From assembly GCF_041734735.1 (NCBI RefSeq), contig NC_134895.1:10164927-10228926 (forward strand): DNA of 64,000 nt, written 5' to 3'. The DNA is from Babylonia areolata. Lineage: Eukaryota > Mollusca > Gastropoda > Neogastropoda > Buccinidae. Below the pieces are notes generated by a model, which was not told the DNA's origin, made no database searches, and was given only the letters and a program-made list of their open reading frames with translations. The position numbers were made by a program, and so were the translations under genes. Below, piece after piece: positions 10,476 to 22,201 of this stretch (positions within the stretch are counted from its first letter, which is position 1; each line of letters starts with the position of its first letter).

Positions 10476-11610
10476 TAGGGTAGGTATGGGTAATTGCGAA
10501 CAGCATGTAATTGCGAACGATTTGTATACCGCCCCACTTCAAAGTGTTCTTAACGGTTGCATTTTTCACAATCTAACATCTGCTTCGACCTATTTCTAAT
10601 ACCTTAACTCTTTCCATACGAACGGCGAAAGAGACGACGTTAACAGCGTTTCACCCCAATTACCATCATCAAAATATTGCAAGCGGAAGGCTCTTATACT
10701 GAAGACGTGAATGTTGACAAAGAATACCACAATTCTGACGACGGAAGCTAAAGGTTGGATCATTCAGACACCCACTGGACATCCGAGGGGTCTATGTAGA
10801 GGAGAAGAGAGGACTGGCCGTACTGAGTGAGTTAATGAATATCCATTTCCAAGAACCAGTCAAACAGCAGCTATTTCTGACTGTTTCCGCGCTCTTTCTT
10901 CTCTTCGTGCATCACTGCCGACCAGGGTTACAAATGTGCTCCTAAAATCCTAAAATCAATTGAAGCAAGTTGTAGGACTTGAACTTTGACACAGTTTAAA
11001 ATAGTTTATTTGATCGGATATGTTGAATTAACATTACCAGTGCTGGGAGATTTTAAGAAAGCATATTGGTGACAGATCAGAACATCAGTTTTGACAGGAA
11101 TCTACAAAATAGTGTCGTTTGCAATTAGACCATAGGATATTTTTTGAAGTGAGCCTATTTGCGAACGATGCTGCACATTTACTGATCACTCTCAAAAGGG
11201 TGTGTTTGTGTGCGATGTGGGGTGTGTGCGTTTAAATGTTTGTTTGTGTGTTTGTGTGCATGTATTAAAAACCAACTTAATACAACAGTCAGGTGCGATG
11301 TTCCAATAATATGTTATGTCTTATGAGTAAAAGACCTGCTTCTGTTTTAACAATCTACACGTACCCAAACCCATCGTTCGCAATTAGACTGGACCGTTTA
11401 CATTTACCCTCAGGCACCCCTGCTATTTCAAACGTCGACAAAACGTTGAAAAGAGTGAGCAGACGAACTTTTAATGATGCAACCAGTTGGAGAAAGCTTT
11501 CAAAAACAAAAGAACTACGTTCGACTATCGTACGACATGTTATCTTTACAGTACACACGTTGAGCTGGTCGCTTTGACTGGATCGTTCACAATTAGGTAT
11601 ACCTGCCCTA
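10476..11610. mobile_element. TIR DNA element with repeated subterminal motifs (copy A1)
   Basis: Left end TAGGGTAGGTATGGGTAATT and right end (reverse complement) TAGGGCAGGTATACCTAATT pair as terminal inverted repeats of about 27 bp with a few mismatches. TA flanks both sides as a possible target duplication. The motif AATTGCGAAC or close variants recurs inside in both orientations (about 10,491, 10,510, 11,119, 11,160, 11,375, 11,585), as expected for transposase-binding sites. A MITE is nested at 10,604-10,835. A 94-codon open frame at 11,293-11,577 matches nothing I know, so the element looks non-autonomous. Confidence 0.6.
10604..10835. mobile_element. TTAA-flanked MITE, copy iii (nested)
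   Basis: Same 232-bp unit as at 76-307 with TTAA at both ends, inserted in the TIR element 10,476-11,610. It is shared with copy 2 (38,386-38,617), so the insertion predates the 30-kb duplication. Confidence 0.7.
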
Positions 11611-11614
11611 TATG

Positions 11615-11760
11615 CATGTACCCAGTGCCTAAGTGCGCTGGGTGATGCTGCTGGTCAAGCATCTGTCCAGCAGATGCGGTGTGGAGTTTAAGAATGTATT
11701 CCGAACGCAGTACCGCCTCCTTGAGAAACTGAAAAAAAAATGGAACTGAAATCTGGTGCC
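11615..11760 (-). mobile_element. SINE fragment, minus strand
   Basis: On the minus strand it reads TTTCAGTTTCTCAAGGAGGC, a GCATCTGCTGGACAGATGC stem, then GCATCACCCAGCGCACTTAG. Related sequence occurs on the plus strand at 18,315-18,405, and the TTTCAG...CAAGGAGGCG block recurs in the minus-strand SINE at 52,060-52,440. Only the inner and 3' part remains. Confidence 0.55.
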
Positions 11761-12061
11761 AGAGTCATCTCAGACAGGACTCCCTTTCACTTCCTCCCCC
11801 AGCCCCCCACCATCCCCCAAGTTCCCTAGCCTCCTCCCCTGAGATGGTTGATCCTATTGCCTGTGTGTGTGCTGAAGTGGGTGCGTGCTGATGTATTTTT
11901 TGGTTTGTTTGTTTGTTTTTTTCTGAATGCAACTAACTCTCCTGTCTACGGGTACATACTGGATGACTGTGAGACTGCGAACTGGTGCATGTGTTATGAT
12001 GCATCTCTTCGGGTATGGGTACTGTATGTATTTGTGTCTATGAGTGTATGTGACATGTACA
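11761..12061. other. Noncoding spacer
   Basis: C-rich then TG-leaning DNA with no recognisable gene. The long frame across it is read into the next TG/CG array and is low complexity. Confidence 0.5.
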
Positions 12062-12228
12062 TGGGTGTGTGTGTAGGGGGGGACAGGGGGGAGGGGGGGC
12101 GGTGGGTGTGCGTGTTTGTGTGTGTGTGTGTGTGCGTGTGTGCGTGTGTGTACGTGTTTGTGTGTGTGTGTGTGTGTATGTGCGCGCGCGCGCGAGCACG
12201 CGCGCGTGTGTGTGTGTATGTGCACGTG

Positions 12229-12262
<34 letters not shown>

Positions 12263-12310
12263 GTGCGAGTGTGCGTGTTTGTGTGTGGGTGTATCTGCGT
12301 GTTGGTGTGT
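12062..12310. repeat. TG/CG alternating array
   Basis: About 240 bp of TG repeats with a G-rich start and a central GCGCGCGCGCGAGCACGCGC segment. Copy 2 has it slightly shorter at 39,848-40,090. Confidence 0.9.
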
Positions 12311-12702
12311 ACTGGTTTGCTGAGCGAGGATCATTTTAGTTCTCATTGTGTTTCAGTTATTGACCTCATTGTATTTTTTTTTTCTTTGATTGTGCAGTTA
12401 CTCATCCATTGTCGTTGTTGGTCTTTCTGGGGTTTTTTTGTCTGATGTCATTTAGTGCTAACGTGTTACACGTGCGTGTGGTGTTTACATCAAGAAACTG
12501 GAGCACGGTTCGCCTCGCTCAGCAAGGGCTCAGTGTCTGTGACGAGTGAGTGGACAGCTGAGTAATGCATTGAGCAAGGACACGTTGAACAAAGAGCTCT
12601 GATAGCTTCCTTTGAATGGTGGCCTTGGGTAATGTCTCCAAATATACGGAGGACGCGAGTGTCCTTGGGTTAGATTCACATACACATTGCGAATTTCCCC
12701 CG

Positions 12703-12735
<33 letters not shown>

Positions 12736-14090
12736 TAATTTTTTGAAATAATTCTTTTTTGATTCACTGTATTCAAATGAGAGGAACCGATATCGAAATG
12801 TGTTGGATTCCTTCACACTGTGGGCTTATTTGTCATGAAAGTGCAGACCATTTCACAAAACTTAATTCATTTAGTGCAACGTGTTTTACACGTACCTATG
12901 GTAGGCTGTCAAAGCCCTGACAACGTGCTGTTTTTTGTGGGGGTTTTGTGTGTTTTATTTTCGTGGTTCTGGCATCAGTTCTTTTCTTTTGAAGCAGGTT
13001 TTGGTGTCGCATATATGGATCATACCGCACGCTTTGGCACTTCCATGAAACTGGAACTGTCTGGGAGGTGCCGCCTTCCTGATCAGGCCCCCCCCCCCCT
13101 CCCTCACATCCTCCCCCCCCCCCCACTCCCCCCCACACATACACCCCTCCCCTGTCTCTTTTCAGAAATGTTGCATCTTCTGCTATCACACATACCAGCA
13201 TACCTTTCACAACCACACTGAACCAGTTCAATGAAGTTTATTAATAAAGTAGAGAGAAACAGCAGCATGAAGTGAAAAAAAAAGTAAAAGTCAAAATTGT
13301 ATTTTATGAAGGTGAATTGAAAACGCAAGAGCTGCTTTTCTTTTTTTTTTTCTTTTTTACATCAAGCTATCTATCAAAAACAAATAGGGGGTGGGGGGGG
13401 GGGGGGGGGAACCAACGAACTACAAATATAAAACGGAAGCAACTGAACAAACATGCAAAAATAAACAAGAGTGTAGATATATCAAAATGAATTCTAAATA
13501 GTTATTTATCATATTCATTAGCTATTAGTTATTAGCTAACTATTTTGCAAACTATGCAGCAAGTTGCCAACAAAACTTCAAAAATCAAATCAGTGGTCTA
13601 CAAAGTAGTGTTCTGTAACTCACGTGGTGATATGAAAGATCTGAAGCGTAGTTCATGTGTGTGGTGCAAACTAGTTCTGGCCGCATTCAGATCTGGCCAA
13701 AATATTGACACTTACTTCACTGCATTGGCAGACAGTTTGAAGTGCTCTCAAGTCAAGACGTCTGACAGAAGTGTACATAAAAAAAAATTCACCATTCCTT
13801 ATTACATTAGTAGATATATAACACGTTATCAAACTCAAAGTTACCGTCTGTCATCTGTCAACCATTCTGCGCAAGCATTGTTTCTATAAAATAAAATAAT
13901 AAAGATTTTTTTTATTTTAAAGAGAGTTTTCTGCAGATATAATGCTGGAGGGTGAATCAGACAGGATTTCATGACCGTGGTCCCTCAGCATTGACAAACC
14001 GATAACCAAGTTTGTCGTACGTCCATGTAAGTAATCTCCTTCAGTCACTGATCTAAAGCAACAGTGGCGAATAACAAGGTCGAAGACACT
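12311..14090. other. Noncoding DNA of block A
   Basis: Contains (CA)n at 12,706-12,733, C-rich runs at 13,087-13,148, poly-T near 13,341 and poly-G near 13,389-13,409. A 114-codon frame at 13,545-13,889 is preserved in copy 2 (41,348-41,692), but so is all surrounding DNA, so this is not evidence of coding. No gene is called. Confidence 0.5.
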
Positions 14091-14252
14091 GGCCATGATA
14101 TAGATGTTGTTCATGATAAAGATATTGGCTATGATAACGATATTGGCTATGATAGAAATATTGGCTATGATAAATATATTGGCTATGATAAAAACTATTG
14201 GCTATGATTTAAAAAAAAAATTATTTGGCCATGATAAAGATACTGGTCATGA
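14091..14252. repeat. 18-bp minisatellite (GGCTATGATAAAGATATT-like)
   Basis: About eight imperfect units of GGCTATGATAAAGATATT, ending near ACTGGTCATGATC. Copy 2 has the same array with one extra unit at 41,891-42,075. Confidence 0.85.
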
Positions 14253-15025
14253 TCAAAAGAAAGCAAAAAAGTGAGATTTCAGAAGTAAGAACAATTTTCT
14301 GGTGAAATAAATGCAAAACCAGAGTGTGCAAGTTCTATACTCATTGATCCATGAAAACAACAACAACAACAACAACAATCCCTCCATCAAGACCATTCCA
14401 GAGGCCATGGCATTCAATCTGGAAAGCTGTTTAATTCGATAACAGCATTGACACTGGCCTGAGCCCATCCTCCCTACACCCATAGAACAAAATAGGAAAT
14501 AAAATGAAATAAAGCATGTTTTTTGTTTGTTTGTTTGTTTGTCTGTTTGCTGTTGTTGTTGTTTTTTTGTTTGTTTGTTTTTTTTGTTTTGTTTTGTTCT
14601 TGGTTGTTGTTTTTGCTTTGTTTTTTTTTTTTTTTTGGGGGGGGGTGTTTGTTTGTTTTTGTTTGTTTTTTGCTTTGGTTTTTGTTTTTGTTTTTTTTCT
14701 ACTGATCGAAACACACGGAGCCACACCAGATGTGAACAGGACAGTACAATGCATCAGGGAAGTGGTTCTTGTACCCCTGGAACCAACTTGATGAAGTTCT
14801 TGTACTCCAGATCAGCCATGCATCTCGCGAAGATGGAGGGAAGAGACGGCAGCTTCTCCTCTAGTGTGTGTTGACCATTCCGGAACAACATCTTTACACG
14901 AACTGAAAGCTGTTCCATGCATCTGTGAATAAACAACCCATGATGCGTCATTTTCGTGCACACTGGCATATCAGTATCTGGCCATAAGTATGAAATCACA
15001 CACATAGAAAATTGATTGCTCAAGA

Positions 15026-15064
<39 letters not shown>

Positions 15065-15221
15065 GTTCTCTTTTCTTGCCTTTTCCAGCCAACGAAAGTG
15101 ACACGTATAGAGCTTCTTTTTTTCTTTTCTTTCTTATAATGGAAACTAATGAAAAGAAAAAAAAAAGAGTAATACAATGTACTCCGTGATCTTGCGGGCA
15201 AGCACGGCCACCAAAAGAAAA
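14253..15221. other. Right end of block A, noncoding
   Basis: Holds CAA repeats near 14,357, a T/TTG-rich run at 14,516-14,700 and (TG)n at 15,029-15,061. Homology to copy 2 ends at 15,221-15,226 (GCCACCAAAAGAA). The 239-codon minus-strand frame is built on low-complexity tracts and I reject it as a gene. Confidence 0.6.
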
Positions 15222-15478
15222 AAAAAAACACCAAAAACTGAAAGGTCTTGGACTAGCCTTGTCTGGCAGGGGTGCGAAGAATGGTAATAAAAAGAAACTA
15301 GGTTCCAGACGATTACCTACATGTCTGTTGTGTATTGTGTTGCAACAATTGACCGGGCGCGTCGTGACTCCTGCCTCACGTTCTGAAGGGATCATACAGC
15401 TCTGGCGGAAGAAACGAAGTCTCCCAGCCATGTGTGACTCTGGTCGGCTATCGCTGTGTTTTCTCAGGATCAAGGGAC

Positions 15479-15880
15479 GGGCGCAACAGCGGAATGGTTA
15501 AAGCGTTGGACTTTCTATCTGAGGGTCCCGGGTTCGAATCTCGGTAGCGGCGCCTGGTGGTTAAAGAGCGGAGATTTTTCCTATCTCCCAGGTCAACATA
15601 TTATGTGCAGACCTGTTAGTGTCTGAACCCCCTTCGTGTGTACACGGAAAGCAGAAGATCAAATACGCAACGTTAAAGATCCAGTAATCCATGTCAATCT
15701 TTCGGTGGGTTATGGAAACGAGAATATACCCAGCATGCGCACCCCCGAAAACGGAAGTATGGCTGCCTACATTGCGGGGTAGAAACGGTCATACACGTAA
15801 ATGCTTACTCGTGTATATACGAGTGAACGTAGGAGTTGCAGCCCACGATCCACGAACGAAGAAGGAGAAGAAGTCAGTAT
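15479..15880 (+). mobile_element. Full-length tRNA-headed SINE, AAG-type tail
   Basis: Head GCGCAACAGCGGAATGGTTA with the B box GGTTCGAATCTCGG at 15,531-15,544, then GGCGCCTGGTGG and the same core as the SINE at 5,778. The 3' end differs: after CATACACGTAAATGCTTACT it ends in GAACGAAGAAGGAGAAGAAG instead of the LINE-like tail. Two tail types on one head and core suggest subfamilies with different LINE partners. Confidence 0.75.
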
Positions 15881-16090
15881 GAAGGGAGCAGGCTGGTCCC
15901 CTGACCTTGACACTCTTCTCTTGGGTTCGTTCAGTCGCAGGAGAACGACTTGGCGTGCCAGTCTGGAGCGTTTGAATTTAACGAGAGGCAGTGTCTTTGG
16001 CCCGGGGTTGGGTTTCTCTCCTGCGATCAGTGTAGGATTCGGTCAGCGTGGAAGATGGACTGCACCATGCTGGACGAATAAAGATGCGTT
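15881..16090. other. Noncoding spacer
   Basis: Unique-looking DNA without a recognisable gene, between a SINE and pentanucleotide repeats. Confidence 0.4.
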
Positions 16091-16191
16091 GTATTTATTG
16101 TATTGCATTGTGTGCATTGTATTGTATTGTATTGTATTCAGCCATGTTTGTCATTTCGTGTCGTAATATATGTATATATATATATATATAT

Positions 16192-16233
<42 letters not shown>

Positions 16234-16370
16234 TATGTATGTATGTATAAATGCCGATTTGGGTAACATATTTTTTTTCTTAATCGGTTATGGTATGACA
16301 TTGCATTGTATTCATTGTATTGTATGTATCGTATTGTATTGTATTGTATTGTATTGTATTGTATTAGTCG
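16091..16370. repeat. (GTATT)n, (TA)n and (GA)n simple repeats
   Basis: GTATT pentamers occur at about 16,098-16,140 and 16,300-16,367, (TA)n at 16,170-16,198 and (GA)n at 16,199-16,231. Apparent frames here are repeat artefacts. Confidence 0.9.
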
Positions 16371-16439
16371 TTTTATCACAACATATTTCTCTGTGTGAAA
16401 GTTCGGGCTGCTCTCCTCAGTGAGAACGCGTCGTTGCCA

Positions 16440-16498
16440 CCTCTTTTTAACTCACTTGTGTAAACAAAGTGCGTCTATATTTTAACTCGGTGTTCGGT

Positions 16499-16539
<41 letters not shown>

Positions 16540-16960
16540 AACTTTAACATTGTCATTTTCTCTGCAAATATTTTGTCAGTTGACACCAAATTTGGCATAA
16601 AAATAGGAAAAATTCAGTTCTTTCAGTCATCTTGTTTAAAACAATATTGCATCTTAGCTCTGGGATGGGCATAAAAAATATAAAAAAAGAAGCCGAATTA
16701 TATGCAAAATGAATTTACTGATATATTTATATTTTTTTAATTCACTAAACTTGGTACTTTGTTCTGATATTTTGACACAGCATCAACAGCAGTCTTTTTT
16801 TTTTTTTTTTTTTTAAGTTCAAACAGGAACTTCTTTTGCTAGGCAGGGAGTTTATATTTCTGGTGCATCTCTTTGGTGCAGCTAGTAAAAAAAGGAAATT
16901 AATCTGTAATTAATGCTAGGGGTTTTAATCTGCTTTAAACTGATCGTTCTCGTCTCAAAC
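16440..16960 (+). repeat. Dispersed repeat with ACTCACTTGTGTAAACAAAG end
   Basis: Reads ACTCACTTGTGTAAACAAAG, a TG array, then ACACCAAATTTGGCATAAAA, continuing to TTAATGCTAGGGG. The reverse complement occurs at 30,195-30,650 and 59,560-60,133, at roughly 80-85% identity to this copy. The end of the unit is itself nearly palindromic (ACTCACTT...AAGTGAGT in the best copy). It is an uncharacterised mobile repeat and I cannot assign a class. Confidence 0.6.
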
Positions 16961-17669
16961 ATTACATTTTAAAGTTATAATCAACACTTTAAAAGCTTGT
17001 GAGTTTTACTCTCAGTGTACAGGGCTATCACTATATTCAATCGCCCAAGTGGTCTTTTTCGGAAGCTACTAAAATCAATACTACGAGTGGATTTTATAGA
17101 TCTATTGGCTGAGCCCTGAAGGTCGTGGGCAAAAATCAATTGCGTACACATATGTATACATATTCAAAGTGCGTGCTCATATTCTCGCGACTGCGAAGGA
17201 CGACATTTTGTTTCAAGCAGTTGATCTGCCCGTTCAATCCAATATTCAATCGACAATACACGATAACATGTGATGGAAAGTTGGAGGAGACCGTTAAATA
17301 TTTATTCAGAGAAAATTTGTGAACGCCTCATCACTTACTGGATTATGCCCCAAACTGCCATAAAAATATCAACAAAATCAATCGGAATCGCCAATTCTTT
17401 GACAGTTAAAAATAATAAACTATGAGAGTTAATACCCTTGATGAAACGTGAAAATTTCCAGTCTTGTCCTTTTCACTTCATACGACGTTTAGAAGTACTT
17501 GTACTTGGCTCTACATGTTATTAGTTTAACAAAATACTCAATTTTCCTATCAACTTTTAAACTATAAAACTAGATGGTAAAATGGGGCGGCATTTACCCC
17601 GAGGCTGATGTGAGTCATGCTTGTAGCAGACGATGCTTGTTACACACTGTGTTTGACAACAACGGCAGA
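16961..17669. other. AT-rich noncoding DNA
   Basis: No gene or element is recognised. Short open frames (for example 17,125-17,322) have no family features. Confidence 0.4.
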
Positions 17670-17890
17670 GACAGCAACCACTGGTGAAGTCAGTCAGCTA
17701 TCCATCCTCAAAACTGGCCAGTCTGACAACTCGCCAATGCCTCAGCTTCTGCAACAGCGGCAGACTACTAGCAGAGTGGAATCAGCTATCTGATGAAGCC
17801 ATCATAGCAGGCCCCGCCAGCGCAGCACCATCAGCACACAGTGGATCACCATCATGGCCTGTCCCAACCACTCATTAAATCTATATATGT
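17670..17890 (+). mobile_element. Possible LINE C-terminal remnant
   Basis: The frame at 17,684-17,878 reads SLTTRQCLSFCNSGRLLAEW then NQLSDEAI. It resembles the FFxxRxxxxWNxLPxEV pattern near the end of many jockey/CR1-type LINE proteins. It is a short, single-motif match and weak. Confidence 0.3.
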
Positions 17891-18314
17891 GTGTTTTTAG
17901 CCATCCCTTTCCTGGACTGTTAGCAAAGGCTGGCGGCACTACCCTTTCTTCACCATCAAGGAATAGTCTTTGTACAAAATTATTTTAATTTTGTGTGTCT
18001 CTCAAGCGTGCCCACAGTTTTCCGTTACGACGATAGCCAATACTGGCTCCTGCAACGTAGAAATCCAGATCCAGATCCAGAGACTACACTGCACTACGAC
18101 GACAACACCGGGCTAGACAACACGGTCAGTGTCACGCGCCTTTGTAAAGTCCGTTACCCATTGAAACACGGCCATCCTGAACAACAAATAGGGTTGAATT
18201 AACATTATTCATATCATATAATTCAATATAGATTTATACTGTAACATGTCTTGTGAATTTTGAACTTTGATATCGAATTGTTGCTCATGAAAACGTCAAT
18301 GCATTGGGACAATT

Positions 18315-18405
18315 TTTTTTTTTTATATGCTACACCACATCTGTTAAGCAGATGCCTGACAGCAGCCTAACCCGACGTGCTTAGTCAAGCTTTGACTTGA
18401 GGGAA
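18315..18405 (+). mobile_element. SINE 3' fragment
   Basis: Contains GCTACACCACATCTGTTAAG and the CAGATGCCTGACAGCAGCCT stem, then GACGTGCTTAGTCAAGC. It is related to the minus-strand fragment at 11,615-11,760, and an A-rich tail follows. Confidence 0.5.
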
Positions 18406-18419
18406 AATAAAATGAAACG

Positions 18420-18651
18420 AAATGAGATAAATGAATGAATGGATGAGTAAATAAATAAATAATAAATAAATGAATAGATAAATAAATAAATAAATAAACA
18501 AATAAATGAATGAATAAGCAAACAAATAGATTTTTTAAAAGAATATATTAGGGAAAAGGAAAGAAGATAATGTGAATAATGATGACACGTACATTTATAA
18601 ATGAATAGATAAATAATTCAAACACATGGACACACTCACAGACACTCACGG

Positions 18652-18706
<55 letters not shown>

Positions 18707-18740
18707 CAAAGAGAGAGAGAGAGAGAGAGTACAGTGACAT
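18420..18740. repeat. AAAT-rich, CA and GA simple repeats
   Basis: AATAAATG-type repeats occur at 18,425-18,530, (CA)n with AACAC variants at 18,655-18,707 and (GA)n at 18,710-18,728. Confidence 0.85.
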
Positions 18741-18744
18741 TACA

Positions 18745-19080
18745 GTAATACAATGTGTAATATTATGTAGTTTGTGTACACATGTTTTGAGCACAAAATA
18801 GTTTTAAATGTGGAATGCATTTACTAAATTAGATGTGTATGAGAGAGAGACAGAGAGAGATTACAAGAGAAAATTCTATATTCATGAGCTAGAATAATAG
18901 ATATATGATAAATGAAAGTTGTTTGTTGTGTTCATGTGTGTGTGTGTGTGTGTGTGTTAGGCTCTGTAACAATGACATAGTATAACTGATAGCAGTCTAC
19001 ATAACTGATTTTAGACTGCTGGGAAACAGATCTTGGCCTGACTGATCCACTCCAGGGGGTTGAACCATTAGCAATAATAT
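18745..19080. repeat. Diverged direct repeat R1
   Basis: About 335 bp, from TAGTTTGTGTACACATGTTT to AACCATTAGC, recurring at 22,062-22,430 at roughly 85% identity. The pair brackets the LTR-like and LINE relics at 19,119-22,061. It is noncoding. Confidence 0.65.
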
Positions 19081-19118
19081 TAATTGCTGTGAAAATGTTC
19101 AGTATTGTGCAAACTACT

Positions 19119-20470
19119 GTAGCCAAGTGCTTAGCTGGCTGCAAATAACCTTAGTTCAATTCACAGTGCAAGCCGAAAGCTCAGCTGTAGCAGACGCCAT
19201 TTTTGTAGTCACAGCATACCTGCTGTCTTTCAATGACTCAGGCATAAAGCACGATGCCATTCCAAATTTGAATAACCCATGCCCATTCTACACTGCTCCG
19301 AACATGTATTAATTTTAGAGTAGGTATCGTTTACTGTAATGTTATATTTGTTGTGCTTAGACACACCCTTAAAGCAGTTAGAAGCGTGTTTGATTTCAGT
19401 TAATCGTTCGTCAGTCTAAAGATTTCAGCTGATGCTAAGCTTACGTCATTCTGTCCTTCTCGCCACACACTCGCTGTTCAACCAGTGTCACGGTATGCTA
19501 TTGGCTGAGCTGGAATCTGTGTTTCTGCTCCACCGTATTTGATTAATGTCTCTTTTGTCGGATCAGTAAAGTACAAGTATTATATACTGGCAGAATCATC
19601 ACGATTCCATCTTAAAATCTGTTCCATTTATGTTTGCCTATGTTAAACTGATTTAACGCAGTTTGTAATTTTCAACAATGAGCTCGTTAAAACTGACCCT
19701 GTTCAGGTGACTTTAATCAAGATTATAAATTTAGCGTAAATAATCAATGCTTCATTTTATACTCATTAGGAAGTAGGCATTGAGCTTTTTCTTTTGCAAC
19801 TTATCCGACGTAAATCGGTTCAGGAATCATTTAGAAATCTGTCACTGAACACCTTGTAAGAAACACAGTTGTCATCTGATTTGGCCCGGTTTGTGCCGAT
19901 CTGCTTTGCAGCACACATGACTGTCTTTGCAGTCTGCTTAACTTGCATAAATTGGCACAGTGAGTGATGAGTGGTCACTTCATACCTGGTCAGTCATCTG
20001 GCCAGAGCCTGCTCTCTTTCTCTCTTGCTGTGTCGCGGGCAGTGTGTGTGTCGTGTGTGTTCGCACAACGGTGGATATCTCGCTGCTAAGTACTAGTGTG
20101 TAGAATGTGTTGATCTGTAAATTGTGCGACACATTACTTGTGTTATATGAGTATGTTCAGTTATTACTTTGTTCAGTCAATTCTTTGTTCAGTTATTGCT
20201 TTAACATGTTAGTCACAGCTCGCTATGATTGATCTAAATAATTGCAATGTCGTCATATGCTTGGAGCAGTGTTCCATTTGATTCTTCTTAAAGTCACAGT
20301 CAATGACGTCTCGGGACACAAATAGTTTGTTCCAGAATGTTCTAGTGAGTGCATATGACGTGTTCTTTCTCATTTGCTGTCACTGATGAAGGTTACAGTG
20401 TTTCACTGATTCTCAGTACTCTAAGATGTGTGTAGTATTCTGTCATGATTACAAGATAGTGTTGGATTGG
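19119..20470 (+). mobile_element. Candidate LTR relic (fossil), interrupted by a LINE
   Basis: Begins TGTAGCCAAGTGC and is similar along about 1 kb to 49,625-50,600, with identity around 80%. Homology stops where the LINE fragment at 20,471 begins. No internal viral-type coding region is seen nearby. It is an old fragment. The LTR identity is inferred from the better-preserved relative at 49,625-51,232. Confidence 0.4.
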
Positions 20471-22061
20471 AGTGGATGGTAAGCTGCATATGGCTCTACG
20501 TGGTGTGTATGATTCAGTCCTGGCGTGTGTGCGTTATTTATGTGTATATTCAGAAGTATTTGACTGTCCAAGAGGAGTGAAGCAGGGATGCTTATTGAGC
20601 CCACTAATGTTTTCTCTTCTTTTTTTCTTTTTTTTTATCAATGAATAAGCCATAGAGATAACCAAAAAAGGGAAACACGGAAAACAAATGATTCAAGGAG
20701 CGGTTGAAATTTTTCTTATGTTGTTTGCAGATGATATAATGCTTTTGTCCAGCACAGCTGTGGGACTTCAAAATCAGTTAAACATGTTGAAACAAGAAGC
20801 AGACCATTTAGCATTAACTGTAAATCTTGACAAAACTAATGTGATAGTATTTAGAAAGTGGGGTCATCTCTCTCAGCATGAGAAGTGGAATTATGGGTCA
20901 ACAGATTTAAAAATAATAAATTCTTACAAATATCTGGGCATATTATTTACAACGAAAATGAGTTTGAAAAGTATGATTTCAGAAACATGTAGAAAGGGGA
21001 AAAAGGGGGTAATGGAAATTCTGAGATCTTTGCGTAAACTAAATTCTATTGATTCATGTATATATATATATATGCATCAAACGTTTTCTGCAAGTGCCAT
21101 GCATGCGTCAAATACATTAATGTACGGAGAAACTGGTAAATAACATTTATTTGTAAAATCATATGTTAAATGCATAAAGTATTGGTTGAAGTTATTAAGG
21201 CTGCCAATATCAAGAATCTGTAGACAGGCATATGAAATGTTATTCGTCGAACAGGACAAGGGAAAAGAAAACTGGGCATTCTTTGTGAAAAAGATTTTAA
21301 CTATGCATGGATTTGGGATGGTGTGGATGTGTCAGGGAGGGGGATTTGAAGAGGGCTTTATTTCGGAATTTAATGATAGACTTATAGCTTCATATAAACA
21401 AAATTGGCATTCTAAATTGGAAAGTTCTGAAAAATATTATTGGTTTCTGAATTTTAAAAATATGTTCGAGCCAGAAAAATATATCAGGGTTGTAACAAAT
21501 AGATGGCACAGAATAAGTATTGCCAGATTTAGACTGAGAACGCTTGGTCTAAACGCACATCCGATGTGGTTTTATACTGACCCATACACACTCTCCCCTT
21601 GTCCAATGTGTGGGTTCCAAGGAGAGGATGAAATACATTTTTTTATTTGATTGTAAAGCATATGATGATATTCGTAATAAATGCATCATCTTCCAAACAA
21701 GTATTGTAAGGAGTAGGGATGTCACGGGTGAAGTGAAAATAAATTTTGATGACGATACAGTAAGATACTGGCGAAGTTTATTGCTGAAGCATATAGTATT
21801 TGAAAGAAAAGTAACACGTGTTAAGAGCTTCAATACCCAGATAATCAAAAGGAAAAACAAGGGGAAAAAAAGAAAAAAACAGAGAAAGATTTTTGCTATT
21901 ATTCACTTGAAAAATGGATGGTCATGAGTTAGTTTATCTATCTACAAGCTGTTTTTTCTGTTTGATTTTTTGTGTAATTGTTTTCACAATTATTGTTCTG
22001 ATTGTACCCCCATGTCACTAGAGCTGTACAGCTAATGACATTAAATATTTCAGTGTTCAGA
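20471..22061 (+). mobile_element. Old 5'-truncated LINE fragment (Nimb-like)
   Basis: Starts within an RT domain (GVDGKLHMALRGVYDSV, then CPRGVKQG near 20,569) and ends ATTAAATATTTCAGTGTTCAG, close to the 3' terminus of the LINE at 6,785-9,806. It appears inserted into the LTR-like relic at 20,470, because the relative at 50,600 continues without it. The coding region is internally deleted and frameshifted. Confidence 0.65.
20688..21650 (+). pseudogene. Degraded LINE reverse transcriptase with zinc-knuckle
   Basis: Two frames survive. The first, 20,688-21,143, has LMLFADDIMLLSS (catalytic FADD near 20,726) and YKYLGILFT. The second, 21,186-21,650, ends with ARFRLRTLGLNAHPMWFYTD then CPMCGFQGEDEIHFF, a Cys/His knuckle. 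A homopolymer frameshift near 21,640 separates the last residues (FDCKAYDDIRN) into another frame. About 200 residues between RT and knuckle are missing relative to the 6.8-kb element. It is non-functional. Confidence 0.7.
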
Positions 22062-22141
22062 TTTGTAATAGCATATAGTTTGTGTACACGTGTTTTGAGC
22101 ACAAAATAGATTCAAATGTGAAATGTATTTACCGAATTAGA

Positions 22142-22201
<60 letters not shown>

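Noticed and set aside
11293-11577. 94-residue ORF in the TIR element as a transposase
   Set aside because: Far too short, with no DDE-type motif or zinc finger. Left as an unassigned frame.
13545-13889. 114-residue ORF conserved in copy 2 (41,348-41,692)
   Set aside because: All surrounding noncoding DNA is equally conserved between the two copies, so conservation is not evidence. No motif, promoter or splice site supports it.
14091-14252. CRISPR-like array
   Set aside because: Eighteen-base units are contiguous, with no spacers, in animal DNA. It is a minisatellite.
14754-15473. 239-residue minus-strand ORF
   Set aside because: It crosses poly-T, TG and A-rich tracts, shows no domain, and copy 2 does not keep it.
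15479-15550. Possible tRNA genes (also 2,404, 10,186, 52,374, 63,444)
   Set aside because: A and B boxes are present, but each is followed by a repeated SINE core and the acceptor stem does not close. They are SINE heads.
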